Origin: Streptomyces netropsis
GTDB lineage: Bacteria; Actinomycetota; Actinomycetes; Streptomycetales; Streptomycetaceae
Assembly (NCBI RefSeq): GCF_014203545.1
Contig: NZ_JACHJG010000002.1
Span: 558,001 to 622,000, forward strand
Reading direction: 5' to 3'
DNA length: 64,000 bases
Position numbers and translations under genes: made by a program. The notes beneath the pieces are model-generated. The model searched no databases, was not told the origin of the DNA, and saw only the letters and a list, made by a program, of their open reading frames with translations. How positions within the stretch are numbered: position 1 is the stretch's first letter; every line of letters begins with the position of its first letter. Shown piece after piece: positions 1 through 8,316 of this stretch.

Positions 1-1409
1 CCGTCCCGGCGCACGGCCAGTCCGGTGACGACCGGCACCGCCAGGTCCACCCGGTTGTCGAAGGCGTGGACGTCGTACCCCTGGAGCGCGGCCCGGGCGG
101 TCATGGCGCGCACCGCCTCGCCGCGGCACGAGTCCAGGTCGATCTCGGTGAGGCGGGCCCGGCCGTACCAGGCCAGCAGGAACGCGTCCCGCTCGATGAG
201 TTCCAGCAGTCCGAACAGGACCGCCTCCTCCAGACAGCTGCCGGTGGCGCACCCGTTGGAACTCTCGAAGACGAAATTGTCCGACGCGAGCCCGGCACCG
301 TAGTGCACCAGCCGGGTCGGGACCAGGACGGGGCGCTCGTCGCGCAGCGAGTGGCCCCGGACCCAGGGGATCGTGCGCGCCGGGTCGAAGGGGGCCACCA
401 TCGGGTCGTCCCGGTAGGTCTCCGGTGCGTACGTACCGCACTCGCGCGGATCGACGGCGTGTTCGCCGCGGGCGCGAAGGCCGTCGTACGAGTCCTCCAC
501 CACCTGCCCGCCGCGGCGCCGGTGGATTCCCGCGTACCGTTCGAGCCCCTCCAGGAACGCCAGGTCGCGGCTGGCCTCGAAGGAGTTCGCCTGGCCGCTC
601 CAGGTGACGTCGGACAGGCCCGCGTAGGTGCGGACGAACACGCTGCCCGCCACCGGCGCGGTCGTCGGTGAGGTCACGTTGAGCCAGGTGCCCTCGCCCA
701 GTGCCCCGCAGACCGGGTTGGCCAGGGCGCCCCTCGGCATCGGGTAGGACCGCGCGGACCGCAGCCGGTAGCGGTCCGGAGCGGGCTTGGGCCGGGAGCA
801 CAGGGTCGCAGGGGCCGCCTCGGACGCGGCGGGGGAGGGCGGCGAGCAGTGCGGGCACTGCGGCTCGGCCAGCAGCGGCAGCGTCGTGACGCGCAGGGTC
901 GCCAGGTCGACCCGGGAGACCTGGGGCAGCGGGAGGTCGGCGGCGGTGTGCCAGTCACCGGCCGGCCGCCCGGCCGCCGCCGGACGGCCGGAGTGGAGGA
1001 CCGCCTCGTACAGCGCCCACACCGCGTCGACGGCGTAGTCCGGCAGGACCGGCCAGTCGCCCACCGGGTGCGGGGCGGTGCCGACCTCCAGCGCGTCCCG
1101 CTCGGACCGTGAGCGCAGCCGCTGCCAGCGCCGGGCCAGACAGCCGCCGCACGCGGCGGTGGCCGCGTCGGTCGCGCCCCACGGGCCGATCAGCACCGCC
1201 TGGGCGGTGAGGTGGACGTTCGCGCCGCCGCGGGAAGCGCCGTGCGGGTCTCCTTCCGCGCGGAACGCGTCCGCCGCGCCGAGGGGGACGACGACCGGCG
1301 GGTGCGAGGAGGCGCCCCGGGGGTGGGCCTCGAAGCGTTCGGTGAGCGCCCGCTGAAGGTGGCGCGTGGCCTCTTCCAACGGTGCGGGGGTGGGGGGTTC
1401 GGTGCTCAT
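1..1409 (-). CDS. YcaO-family azoline cyclodehydratase, paralogue 1 (partial, runs off left edge)
   Basis: YcaO proteins use ATP to activate peptide amides, usually converting Cys/Ser/Thr to azolines in a RiPP precursor. The frame opens at an ATG whose first bases overlap the TGA of the upstream permease (ATGA) and stays open to the window edge, about 469 residues. An N-terminal Cys-rich region has CGGC followed by LARRWQ and later CPHC, a likely zinc-binding pair. The YcaO signature is clear: ESSNGCATG, then EAVLFGLLELIERDAF and W. It resembles the second YcaO (9993-11939) along its whole visible length, including both Cys pairs, so the two are probably duplicated genes. The C-terminus lies outside, so a PxPxP tail cannot be checked. 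It is the last visible gene of the minus-strand RiPP operon. Which of the two paralogues makes azoles is unknown. Confidence 0.88.
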   Translation of the reverse strand, partial: MSTEPPTPAPLEEATRHLQRALTERFEAHPRGASSHPPVVVPLGAADAFRAEGDPHGASRGGANVHLTAQAVLIGPWGATDAATAACGGCLARRWQRLRSRSERDALEVGTAPHPVGDWPVLPDYAVDAVWALYEAVLHSGRPAAAGRPAGDWHTAADLPLPQVSRVDLATLRVTTLPLLAEPQCPHCSPPSPAASEAAPATLCSRPKPAPDRYRLRSARSYPMPRGALANPVCGALGEGTWLNVTSPTTAPVAGSVFVRTYAGLSDVTWSGQANSFEASRDLAFLEGLERYAGIHRRRGGQVVEDSYDGLRARGEHAVDPRECGTYAPETYRDDPMVAPFDPARTIPWVRGHSLRDERPVLVPTRLVHYGAGLASDNFVFESSNGCATGSCLEEAVLFGLLELIERDAFLLAWYGRARLTEIDLDSCRGEAVRAMTARAALQGYDVHAFDNRVDLAVPVVTGLAVRRD

Positions 1410-2161
1410 GTGTCGTTGCTCCAGCGGAAGGTCCTCATGGCCAGCAGCCCGAAGACCAGGGCGAAGACGGCGAGCCCCGCGCAGGCCAGGCCGGTGCTGC
1501 CGAGACCGGCGCGACCGGAGACCGCCGCCGAGACGCCGTCGTTGAGATAGCGCAGCGGCAGGACCCGGGAGAGCGACTGCAGCCACGAGGGCATGGCGTC
1601 GATCGGGAAGAACGACCCGGAGAGGAAGGCCATCGGCACCATCACGCAGTTGGCGACGGCCGCCACCGCCTCCGGCGTGTTCGCCCGGGAGCCGATCACC
1701 ATGCCGATGGCGAGGAACGCGGTGATGCCCAGCACCAGGACCGGCAGTGCCAGCGGCCAGGTGGAGCTCAGCCGCAGCCCGAACACCGGCAGCAGCGCCA
1801 CGCCGATGAACAGCACCGCCTGGACCACGCCGATGACCAGCGCCACCACGTAGCGGGACGCGAGCACCGAGGTCAGCGGGGTCGGCGACATCCGGATGAG
1901 CCGCAGCAGATCGTCCTTGCGCCACTGCATGAGCGTGAACGCGACGCCGAACACGGCCGCGTTGCCCACCCCCCAGGACAGTACGCCCGGCGCGATGTAG
2001 TCGATGTAGCCGCGGCCGCTCTGCTCGACCGTCTGGCCCCGGAAGATGAGCCCGAACACCACCAGGAAGATCAGGGGGAAGGCGAAGGTGAAGAAGACCG
2101 TCGTCCTGTCGCGGACCGAGGCCCGGTAACTGGCCGTGGTCAGTGCGCCGTACGCGCTCAT
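1406..2161 (-). CDS. ABC-2 type transporter permease
   Basis: A 251-residue integral membrane protein that should form the export channel with the ATPase encoded just upstream. The sequence shows about six hydrophobic segments, and the order and length fit ABC-2 (DrrB/NodJ-like) permeases. A late motif reading LPLRYLNDG is typical of this family. Its ATG overlaps the ATPase stop (ATGA), and its own stop overlaps the start of the next YcaO gene, so the three are translationally coupled. From its position it probably exports the mature azole peptide or gives self-protection; the substrate is inferred, not seen. Confidence 0.88.
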   Translation of the reverse strand: MSAYGALTTASYRASVRDRTTVFFTFAFPLIFLVVFGLIFRGQTVEQSGRGYIDYIAPGVLSWGVGNAAVFGVAFTLMQWRKDDLLRLIRMSPTPLTSVLASRYVVALVIGVVQAVLFIGVALLPVFGLRLSSTWPLALPVLVLGITAFLAIGMVIGSRANTPEAVAAVANCVMVPMAFLSGSFFPIDAMPSWLQSLSRVLPLRYLNDGVSAAVSGRAGLGSTGLACAGLAVFALVFGLLAMRTFRWSNDT

Positions 2162-3078
2162 GCGTGCTGCTCCGATCCGGTGAGTTCGAGGTAGACGTCC
2201 TCGAGGGTGGCGGTGCGGGTCCGGACCCCGTCGAGGCCCGCGACCTCGCCGACGGCGGCCAGCACGGGCCCGGCCGCGCGGGTCTCGATGACGACCGAGT
2301 CGCCCTCCACGCAGACCCGGTCCGCTCCCTCGATCCGCTCGGCCCGCTCCACCGTGATGCGGTCGGCGGGCACCAGCAGCCGGGTGGGCGCCTTCGCCGC
2401 GCCGACCAGCCGGCCGGGGGAGTCCAGGGCGACCACCGAGCCCGCGACGACGATGGCCACGCGGTCGCACAGCGCCTCGGCCTCGTCCAGGTGGTGCGTG
2501 GTGTAGACGATGGTGCGGCCCTCGCCCTTCAGTGCGCGCAGCACCTTCCACAGATCGCGGCGCGCCTGCGGGTCGAGGGCGGCGGTCGGCTCGTCCAGGA
2601 AGATCAGTTCGGGGCCGTGCACCAGCGCGGAGGCGATGGCGAGGCGCTGCCGCTGTCCGCCGGAGAGCACCTCGACACGGATGTCGGCCTGGCCGAGGAG
2701 ACCGACCATCGACAGCGTCCGCTCCACGCCCTGTCTTCCGACGCCGTACAGCGCGGCGACCGTCGACAGGTGCTCACGTGCCGTCAGACGGGTGAAGAAC
2801 GCCGAACTCTGGGTCTGCACGCCCAGCCGCGGCAGCAGCGCCATGTTCCGCGGCCAGGGCGGAAGGCCCAGGACCGACACCGAGCCGGAGTCCGCCTCGC
2901 GCAGTCCCTCCACGATCTCTATCAGGGTCGTCTTCCCGGCGCCGTTGGGCCCGAGCACGCCGAAGAACTCGCCGCGCCCCACGGTGAGCGAGATCCCGGC
3001 CACCGCCTGGACGTCTCCGTACCGCTTGCGCACGTCCTCCAGCACAATGGCGGGCTCGTCCGGCCTTGCTTGTGTCAT
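2158..3078 (-). CDS. ABC transporter ATP-binding protein
   Basis: A 306-residue ATPase of the DrrA/CcmA-like group. Walker A GPNGAGKT is at residues 43-50, the signature LSGGQ at 138-142, Walker B LIFLDEPT at 158-165, and the switch His follows in YTTHH. After the nucleotide-binding domain comes a C-terminal regulatory extension of about 80 residues, as in drug-export ATPases. The stop overlaps the permease ATG. About 93 bp separate it from the M50 gene upstream, and that gap contains a short tandem repeat. It likely powers export of, or immunity to, the RiPP product; the substrate is inferred from context. Confidence 0.9.
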   Translation of the reverse strand: MTQARPDEPAIVLEDVRKRYGDVQAVAGISLTVGRGEFFGVLGPNGAGKTTLIEIVEGLREADSGSVSVLGLPPWPRNMALLPRLGVQTQSSAFFTRLTAREHLSTVAALYGVGRQGVERTLSMVGLLGQADIRVEVLSGGQRQRLAIASALVHGPELIFLDEPTAALDPQARRDLWKVLRALKGEGRTIVYTTHHLDEAEALCDRVAIVVAGSVVALDSPGRLVGAAKAPTRLLVPADRITVERAERIEGADRVCVEGDSVVIETRAAGPVLAAVGEVAGLDGVRTRTATLEDVYLELTGSEQHA

Positions 3079-3121
3079 GTGTCCTCAGCTCTTGTGAAGC
3101 GGCTTCTCGCGGGAGAATCCG

Positions 3122-3158
3122 GGGGAATGCCAGGGGATGCCAGGGGAATGCCAGGGAA
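3122..3158. repeat. Short tandem repeat, unit atgccagggg, three copies
   Basis: Three near-perfect copies of a 10-base unit begin at 3127, 3137 and 3148 (the third after one extra a). They lie in the 93-bp gap between the M50 protease gene and the ABC ATPase gene. On the transcribed strand the unit reads CCCCTGGCAT. No hairpin or ribosome-binding role is evident, and its function is unknown. Confidence 0.6.
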
Positions 3159-3171
3159 GGGGCAGGCGGTT

Positions 3172-4413
3172 TCAGCGGGCTCTGCCGCGCCGGGCCCAGG
3201 GGCCGGTCACCGCGACCAGTACGGCGACCAGCAGGGCGGGTACGACGGCGGCGAGCACGCCGTAGCGGTCCGCCAGGAAGTGGTGGCACAGCAGCACGAA
3301 CCCCACGCCGCTGCCGCCGACGAGCGCCACCGACCCCACGCCGTACGCGGCGTAGGCGATCCGCGCCCCGCGCGGGTACGCGCCGACGCCGGGGCCGCGC
3401 CGCAGGGCGCGGGCGGACAGCAGGCGCAGGAAGCGCCGGCTCTCGGTCGCGTAGTCGGCCATGCCCAGCGCGTGGGCGAGCATCCGGTAGCCGTCCAGCG
3501 GGGGCAGGGGCACCAGATTGACCAGCGCCTGCGCCGTGCCGAGGGTCAGCAGGCCCGCCACGGTGGTGCGCACCGGGTCCCCGGCGGGCAGCACGGCCCA
3601 CAGGGCGGCGAAGGGCAGCAGGAACACGAGGTTCATGACGGTGCCCGCCACGGCGGTGGCCACCTGTGCCCACCGGGTGCGCAGATACAGGTAGTTCCCG
3701 ACCTCGCAGTACATGAACACCATGGGCAGGTGCCAGCGCAGTCCGATCTCGCCGACGGTGCCCCCGAAATGGCGGGCGACCACGCCGTGCGCCAGCTCGT
3801 GCAGCGCGGTGCTCACCCACAGCAGGCTGAACACCGCGAGCAGCGGCACCGGACGGCTCAGCAGCCAGCCCGTGTCCCGGACGAAGCCGCCCGCGTGCAG
3901 GACGACCGTCGTCTCCATGACCCCGACCAGCGCCAGCACCGGCAGCAGGAAGCGGGCCGACAGGGCGAAGCCGGTCGCCCGGTACAGCCGCTCGGTGGCG
4001 GCGGAGGCGTCGGCGACCAGCCGGAGCTTGCCCTTCCACAGCGTCGGGCGGGGCGGCGGCTCCGCCGGCGCGGGGGCGGCCGGCTCGGCCCCCACCAGCA
4101 GACCCCGCTCCCACAGCAGCCCCAACAGCCGCCGCCAGTGCGCCTCGCCCAGCGCGCGCCCGAAGTGCCGGGCGTACTCCTCGCCGATCCCGGCCAGGGT
4201 GCGCTCCCCGTCGAGACGGGCCATCAGGAAGTACTCCTTGGGCCCGACCTCGAAGGACTTCCCGCTCGCCGGGTCCTTCACCACATGGACGCATCCCGGC
4301 CCCCGCCGCATCCGAGGGCTGAGCAGCACCTCGGGGCGGAGCGCCGGCCGCCGCTCCAAAGCCCCGGGCTCCGCCCCGGCGTCGCCGTGCCGCCGCTGCG
4401 CCGGCACGCTCAT
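3172..4413 (-). CDS. M50-type membrane zinc metalloprotease with N-terminal PqqD-like domain
   Basis: A 413-residue membrane protein. Residues about 30-108 form a soluble winged-helix-like domain resembling PqqD and RiPP recognition elements. The rest has several transmembrane segments with the M50/site-2-protease motif HELAH at 205-209 and a later NLVPLPPLDG, matching the NxxPxxxLDG motif that supplies the third zinc ligand. The start is the ATG whose ATGA overlaps the stop of the LanB C-terminal gene. In other RiPP loci, membrane peptidases with fused recognition domains are candidates for leader removal or for immunity. That role here is inference; the fold assignment is well supported. 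Confidence 0.8.
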   Translation of the reverse strand: MSVPAQRRHGDAGAEPGALERRPALRPEVLLSPRMRRGPGCVHVVKDPASGKSFEVGPKEYFLMARLDGERTLAGIGEEYARHFGRALGEAHWRRLLGLLWERGLLVGAEPAAPAPAEPPPRPTLWKGKLRLVADASAATERLYRATGFALSARFLLPVLALVGVMETTVVLHAGGFVRDTGWLLSRPVPLLAVFSLLWVSTALHELAHGVVARHFGGTVGEIGLRWHLPMVFMYCEVGNYLYLRTRWAQVATAVAGTVMNLVFLLPFAALWAVLPAGDPVRTTVAGLLTLGTAQALVNLVPLPPLDGYRMLAHALGMADYATESRRFLRLLSARALRRGPGVGAYPRGARIAYAAYGVGSVALVGGSGVGFVLLCHHFLADRYGVLAAVVPALLVAVLVAVTGPWARRGRAR

Positions 4414-5459
4414 CGCCCGGCCTCCGCGGGCGGCGCGCACTCGCGCAGCGCCCGCCCCAGGACGTGGGACAGGTAGGCCTCGTCGCGGATCGTCACGTGC
4501 AGCCGGTTGTTGGTCATGTGCATGTACGGCGACAGCAGCAGCGGCAGCGACACGGCGGGGTCCGTGATCCGCTCGTCCCGGGTGCCGTCCCAGGAACGGA
4601 AGACCAGGCCGTCGCCCGTGGTCAGGGCGGCGGCACGGCTCCGCAGTTCGTGACAGTGCCGCGCCCAGCCGCTCAGGAAGCCCGGCAGCCGGTCCGTCCC
4701 GCCGTGGCCCACCGCCGTGCGCACTGCTTCGAAGCGCCGGCCGAGCCCGGGGCCCATCGACTCGTACGCCCGGTCGTAGGCGTCGGAGCCGATGAGGTCG
4801 GTACCGGAGAACGCCTTGTGCCAGAAGGCGTGATAGCGGTCCAGATAGTCGATCAACTCCGCCCGGTCGGGCAGGAAGACACCGGCCATCACCATCATCA
4901 GCTGGGCCGCCGTGCCCAGCCGGACCGTCCGCAGGTGCAGATTCATGTCGCGCACCGCTTCGATGACCAGCTCGCTGGAGTGCCGGAAGTGCCACTCCGC
5001 GAGCTCCACCCCGGCCGGGCCCCCGTACTTGCCGTACTCCGGCTCGTACGGCTCACGGCTGAAGCTGTTGTTCGGGCGCAGCCGCATCCGGCCGTCGGGG
5101 GCGAGGAAGTCGCCCCGCTCGTCCTCGGCGAACTCCAGCTCGAACAGCGTGTTGTAGAACTCGTTGAGGAAACCGGAGGAATCCACCTCGTACAGCGCCG
5201 GACGTTCCCGCAGGAAGCGGCCGACCGCCCGCTCGGCACGGGCGAGGACCTCGTCCGTGGCCTGTGCCGTCGCCGGCCTCAGGCGCAGCCGTACGTGCGG
5301 GCCCTCCAGCCAGTAGTTGATGAAGAAGTGCCCCGCGAGCAGTCCGTCGGCGGTCAGCTCCCTCAGGAGCGGGCTGACGCACTGGATCAGCAGCGGCCGC
5401 GGGTTGGCGGCGTAGTGGATGTGCAGGGCCTGCCACTCGCCCGTCGTCGTCTCGGCCAT
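4410..5459 (-). CDS. Split LanB C-terminal (elimination) protein, thiopeptide-type SpaB_C domain
   Basis: A 349-residue stand-alone version of the C-terminal domain of class I lanthipeptide dehydratases. The opening WQALHIHYAANP, the FINYWLEGPHVRLRL block and the EYGKYGG segment are characteristic of this family. In split systems such as goadsporin and thiopeptide clusters, one such protein removes glutamate from glutamylated Ser/Thr to give dehydroamino acids, and related ones act as pyridine (cycloaddition) synthases. Only one copy is visible and it lies one base after the N-terminal half gene, so eliminase is the simpler reading. A pyridine synthase role cannot be excluded because the cluster continues off the edge. 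Confidence 0.87.
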   Translation of the reverse strand: MAETTTGEWQALHIHYAANPRPLLIQCVSPLLRELTADGLLAGHFFINYWLEGPHVRLRLRPATAQATDEVLARAERAVGRFLRERPALYEVDSSGFLNEFYNTLFELEFAEDERGDFLAPDGRMRLRPNNSFSREPYEPEYGKYGGPAGVELAEWHFRHSSELVIEAVRDMNLHLRTVRLGTAAQLMMVMAGVFLPDRAELIDYLDRYHAFWHKAFSGTDLIGSDAYDRAYESMGPGLGRRFEAVRTAVGHGGTDRLPGFLSGWARHCHELRSRAAALTTGDGLVFRSWDGTRDERITDPAVSLPLLLSPYMHMTNNRLHVTIRDEAYLSHVLGRALRECAPPAEAGR

Positions 5460-5460
5460 C

Positions 5461-8289
5461 TCAGTGCACCGGGTCCTTTCTGTCAGGTCTGTCAGGCCCG
5501 TTCCGTCCCGCCTCGGGCGGCGCGCCGCCGACGGGGCGGGTGGTGCGCAGGGTCTCCACGGCCAGCTCGGCCACATGACGGCCGGCGCCGGAGGCGACGT
5601 GCAGCTCGTCCTCGTCCGGCAGTGCCTCGCGGAACACCACCCGGTCCCGCTCACCGCCCTTGATCAGCCCGTCCAGGGCGGTGAGCGAGAGATAGCTGTC
5701 GAAGTCGACGTAACTCGGCTTCGCCGGGGACGACGCACGGGCCCCGCCCGCACGGGAGACCGTGGCGAACACGCGGCGCGGCACGCCGTTCGCGCGCCGC
5801 CACCGCCGCCAGTCCACGAACCACCGCGCCTCGTCCACCCCCGCGGACCACTGCGGCAGGGCCCCCGCCACGGTGGTCCAACTGCGCCTGCTGAGGACGA
5901 CGCCGCCGTACCGCACCCGGGGGCGATGCGTCACCGCGCCGCCGTCGCCGCCCTCGGGCACCCCGCCCCAGACGTCGAGCGGGGCCATGGAGGTGGGCGA
6001 GAGCAGCAGCAGGGTGCGGGGGATCTCCGGCAGCGCGAGCGGTACGAGATAGCCGAGGTAGACCGGCACGACCTCGCGCCCCAGCCGCCGGGACACCAGG
6101 ACGAGGCGGTCGGCGGCCGCATCGTGCTCGACGGACAGGTCGTCCAGGTGGATCCGGCCGTCCTGCGGCCCCGAGCCGGTCTCGCCCGGGCAGACGATCT
6201 CGTAGTCCGTGAGCCGCCCGTGCAGATTGAGATTGCTGGTGACCGACCCGCCGGTGATCTCCGCGAACACCGCACCCTCGGGCGCCGTCGCGGCCGAGGC
6301 ACGCCGGAGCCGGTCCGTGAGACCGCCCTCGCCGCCGTCCGGATAGCAGTGCGTGAAGCGGCTGAAGGGAAACGCGAGACCGCCGTAGGACTGGTTGAGC
6401 ACCGCCAGCGGATCACCGTCCCGCCGCACCAGCTGGACGAAGTGGCTCTGCGGGAGGAAGTCGGGTGCCACGGGCGCGAGTTCGGCGGCGACCGCGTCGA
6501 GAAGGCCGGCGTCGAGGCGGACCTCCTCGGCGCCCGGCGCGGTGTCCCGCCACACGCGGCGCATGCCCTCCACCCACCGGGTGCGGGCGCGGTCGACGGC
6601 GGTGATGCCCGGCAGCGCGAGCCAGTTGGCCTCCGGTACGTAACGGCCGTCCTCGCCGAAGGGCTTACGGCGCGCGGTGAACGTCAGGTACTGCTCGTAG
6701 AAGTCCTCGTGGAAGTCGTGGACGAGCCTCAGCAGGTCCGTGCAACGGCCGCCGCTGCCGTAGCGGGCCACGAAGAAGCCCTTGAGCGTGACGCGCTGCG
6801 GCAGGGTCAGATCGAAGGCGGGCAGGATCCGCTCGACGTCCCGCAGCGCGTCCAGCGGGCCGGGTGCGCCCTCTGGCCCCGCCACGCAGCTCACGTCGGT
6901 GTGTCCGGCGGTGACGTCCTCGTACAGGAGGGTCTGCGGAAGGCCCGGGGACGAGGGCGCGTGGTCCGCACCCAGGTCCCGCTGAACGGTCCGCAGCGCT
7001 TCGCGCAGTTCCGCCAGCAGCTCCCGGCGGCGGGCGAGACCGGCGGCGGGATAGGCGTCGACGCAGGCGAGGGGCCGGGCCAGGGCGTCCGCGAGGCGTT
7101 CGGCCCAGGGGCGGTCGAGGGCCCGCAGCGCGTCGCGGAAGGAGCGCAGCGGGTCGGCGCTGTGGACGTCGGTGCGCAGGCAGGGCACGTGCAGCATGCC
7201 CAGTTGCAGCAGCGCGGCGACGTAGGCCTCGCTCTCCTCGGTCCCGGCGCCCTGGTCGTCGCTCAGCCAGCGCACCAACTCGCCGTAGCGCGGTGCGGGC
7301 CACCGGGCGAACAGGCCGAGCAGCCGCTCCAGCGTGCCGCTGCGGCGGAGGAAGAACAACTGGTCACCCGCCGCGTCGAAGGTGACGGCCGCCTGGTCGT
7401 CCCCGGCGGTGACCTGCCGTCGGACGTAGCGGATCCGGTCGTCGTCGAGGCCCCAGCCCGAGGCGAGGGAGACCGGGAGGTCGGCCCGCCGCCCGGGGTC
7501 GGCGGCTATCAGCTCGGCCAGCCGGGCCAGGGCGACCACATTGAGCCGCGGATGGCTGTGCCACTCGTCGGGGACGAGGGTGGTCTCCTCGCCGCCGGTG
7601 ATCAGCTCGCCCGGGGTCACCGCGGTGAAGGTGCTGAAGGGGCTGGTCTTGCAGGCGGTCCGGTACAGATAGGCCAGGGCGGAGCGCTCGACCTTGCGCA
7701 GCCGCTTGTCCGGCGGAGCGGCCGGGTCGTGGGCCGCGTAGGCGTCGAGCCTGCCCTCCAGCGTCGGGGAGGCGAGCAACAGCCCCCGCCGCAGCCGCTC
7801 CTCGCCGATCAGCCGCCGCAGCGCGGCCCGCGTCCGGACGTTCTCCTCGGCGAGCACGGGCCCACCGGCGGCCTGGAGTTCCGCCATCCGGCTCCCGTCG
7901 CGCAGCCAGTCGGCCACCTCGCGCGCCAGCGTGCCGTCGGGGTCGGCCCCGGCCACCAGGGCCACGGCGGCGTCGCCGTCCCGGGGCGGGCGGCCGTTGA
8001 AGAGCCGGCGGCGCAGGGCCAGCAGCCCGCGGCGGTCCCCGTCGTCAAGGGCGTCCTTGACCAAGGGATGCAGCCGGTCGCTGAGTTCGGCGCCACGGGC
8101 CAGCAGCAGCTCCTCCTCGTGCAGCACACGGTCCGCCCACCGGCTGCTGTCGGGGCAGCGCAAGGCACCCACCGACTCGAGGGGCAGCCCCGCGACGCGG
8201 AGCATGAACTGCCGGCGGAGTGTCCACGACGCGGTGTCCGCATCTCGGGCCGTCGGGTTGCCGGGGGATGTCACGGCGGTGGGTGTCAC
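5461..8289 (-). CDS. Split LanB N-terminal (glutamylation) lantibiotic dehydratase
   Basis: A 942-residue protein of the Lant_dehydr_N family. In characterised class I systems this half uses glutamyl-tRNA to esterify Ser/Thr in the precursor before elimination. Family features include LRRQFMLRVAGLPLESV near the start, the KTSPFSTFTAV segment, the TSNLNLHGR block and the late PRVRYGG stretch. The length matches split dehydratases of thiopeptide and goadsporin clusters rather than the full-length LanB at 34960. The start is GTG at 8289. It sits one base before the elimination-domain gene. This shows that the product of the left-hand cluster contains dehydrated residues as well as azoles. Confidence 0.9.
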   Translation of the reverse strand: MTPTAVTSPGNPTARDADTASWTLRRQFMLRVAGLPLESVGALRCPDSSRWADRVLHEEELLLARGAELSDRLHPLVKDALDDGDRRGLLALRRRLFNGRPPRDGDAAVALVAGADPDGTLAREVADWLRDGSRMAELQAAGGPVLAEENVRTRAALRRLIGEERLRRGLLLASPTLEGRLDAYAAHDPAAPPDKRLRKVERSALAYLYRTACKTSPFSTFTAVTPGELITGGEETTLVPDEWHSHPRLNVVALARLAELIAADPGRRADLPVSLASGWGLDDDRIRYVRRQVTAGDDQAAVTFDAAGDQLFFLRRSGTLERLLGLFARWPAPRYGELVRWLSDDQGAGTEESEAYVAALLQLGMLHVPCLRTDVHSADPLRSFRDALRALDRPWAERLADALARPLACVDAYPAAGLARRRELLAELREALRTVQRDLGADHAPSSPGLPQTLLYEDVTAGHTDVSCVAGPEGAPGPLDALRDVERILPAFDLTLPQRVTLKGFFVARYGSGGRCTDLLRLVHDFHEDFYEQYLTFTARRKPFGEDGRYVPEANWLALPGITAVDRARTRWVEGMRRVWRDTAPGAEEVRLDAGLLDAVAAELAPVAPDFLPQSHFVQLVRRDGDPLAVLNQSYGGLAFPFSRFTHCYPDGGEGGLTDRLRRASAATAPEGAVFAEITGGSVTSNLNLHGRLTDYEIVCPGETGSGPQDGRIHLDDLSVEHDAAADRLVLVSRRLGREVVPVYLGYLVPLALPEIPRTLLLLSPTSMAPLDVWGGVPEGGDGGAVTHRPRVRYGGVVLSRRSWTTVAGALPQWSAGVDEARWFVDWRRWRRANGVPRRVFATVSRAGGARASSPAKPSYVDFDSYLSLTALDGLIKGGERDRVVFREALPDEDELHVASGAGRHVAELAVETLRTTRPVGGAPPEAGRNGPDRPDRKDPVH

Positions 8290-8316
8290 GGCGGTCTCTC
8301 TCCTCCTGTCCGCGGT

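Noticed and set aside
3079..3171. Possible precursor peptide in the M50/ABC gap
   Set aside because: Frames across the gap lack a start with a ribosome-binding site and give Pro/Leu-rich text derived from the tandem repeat, without a leader and Cys/Ser/Thr core.
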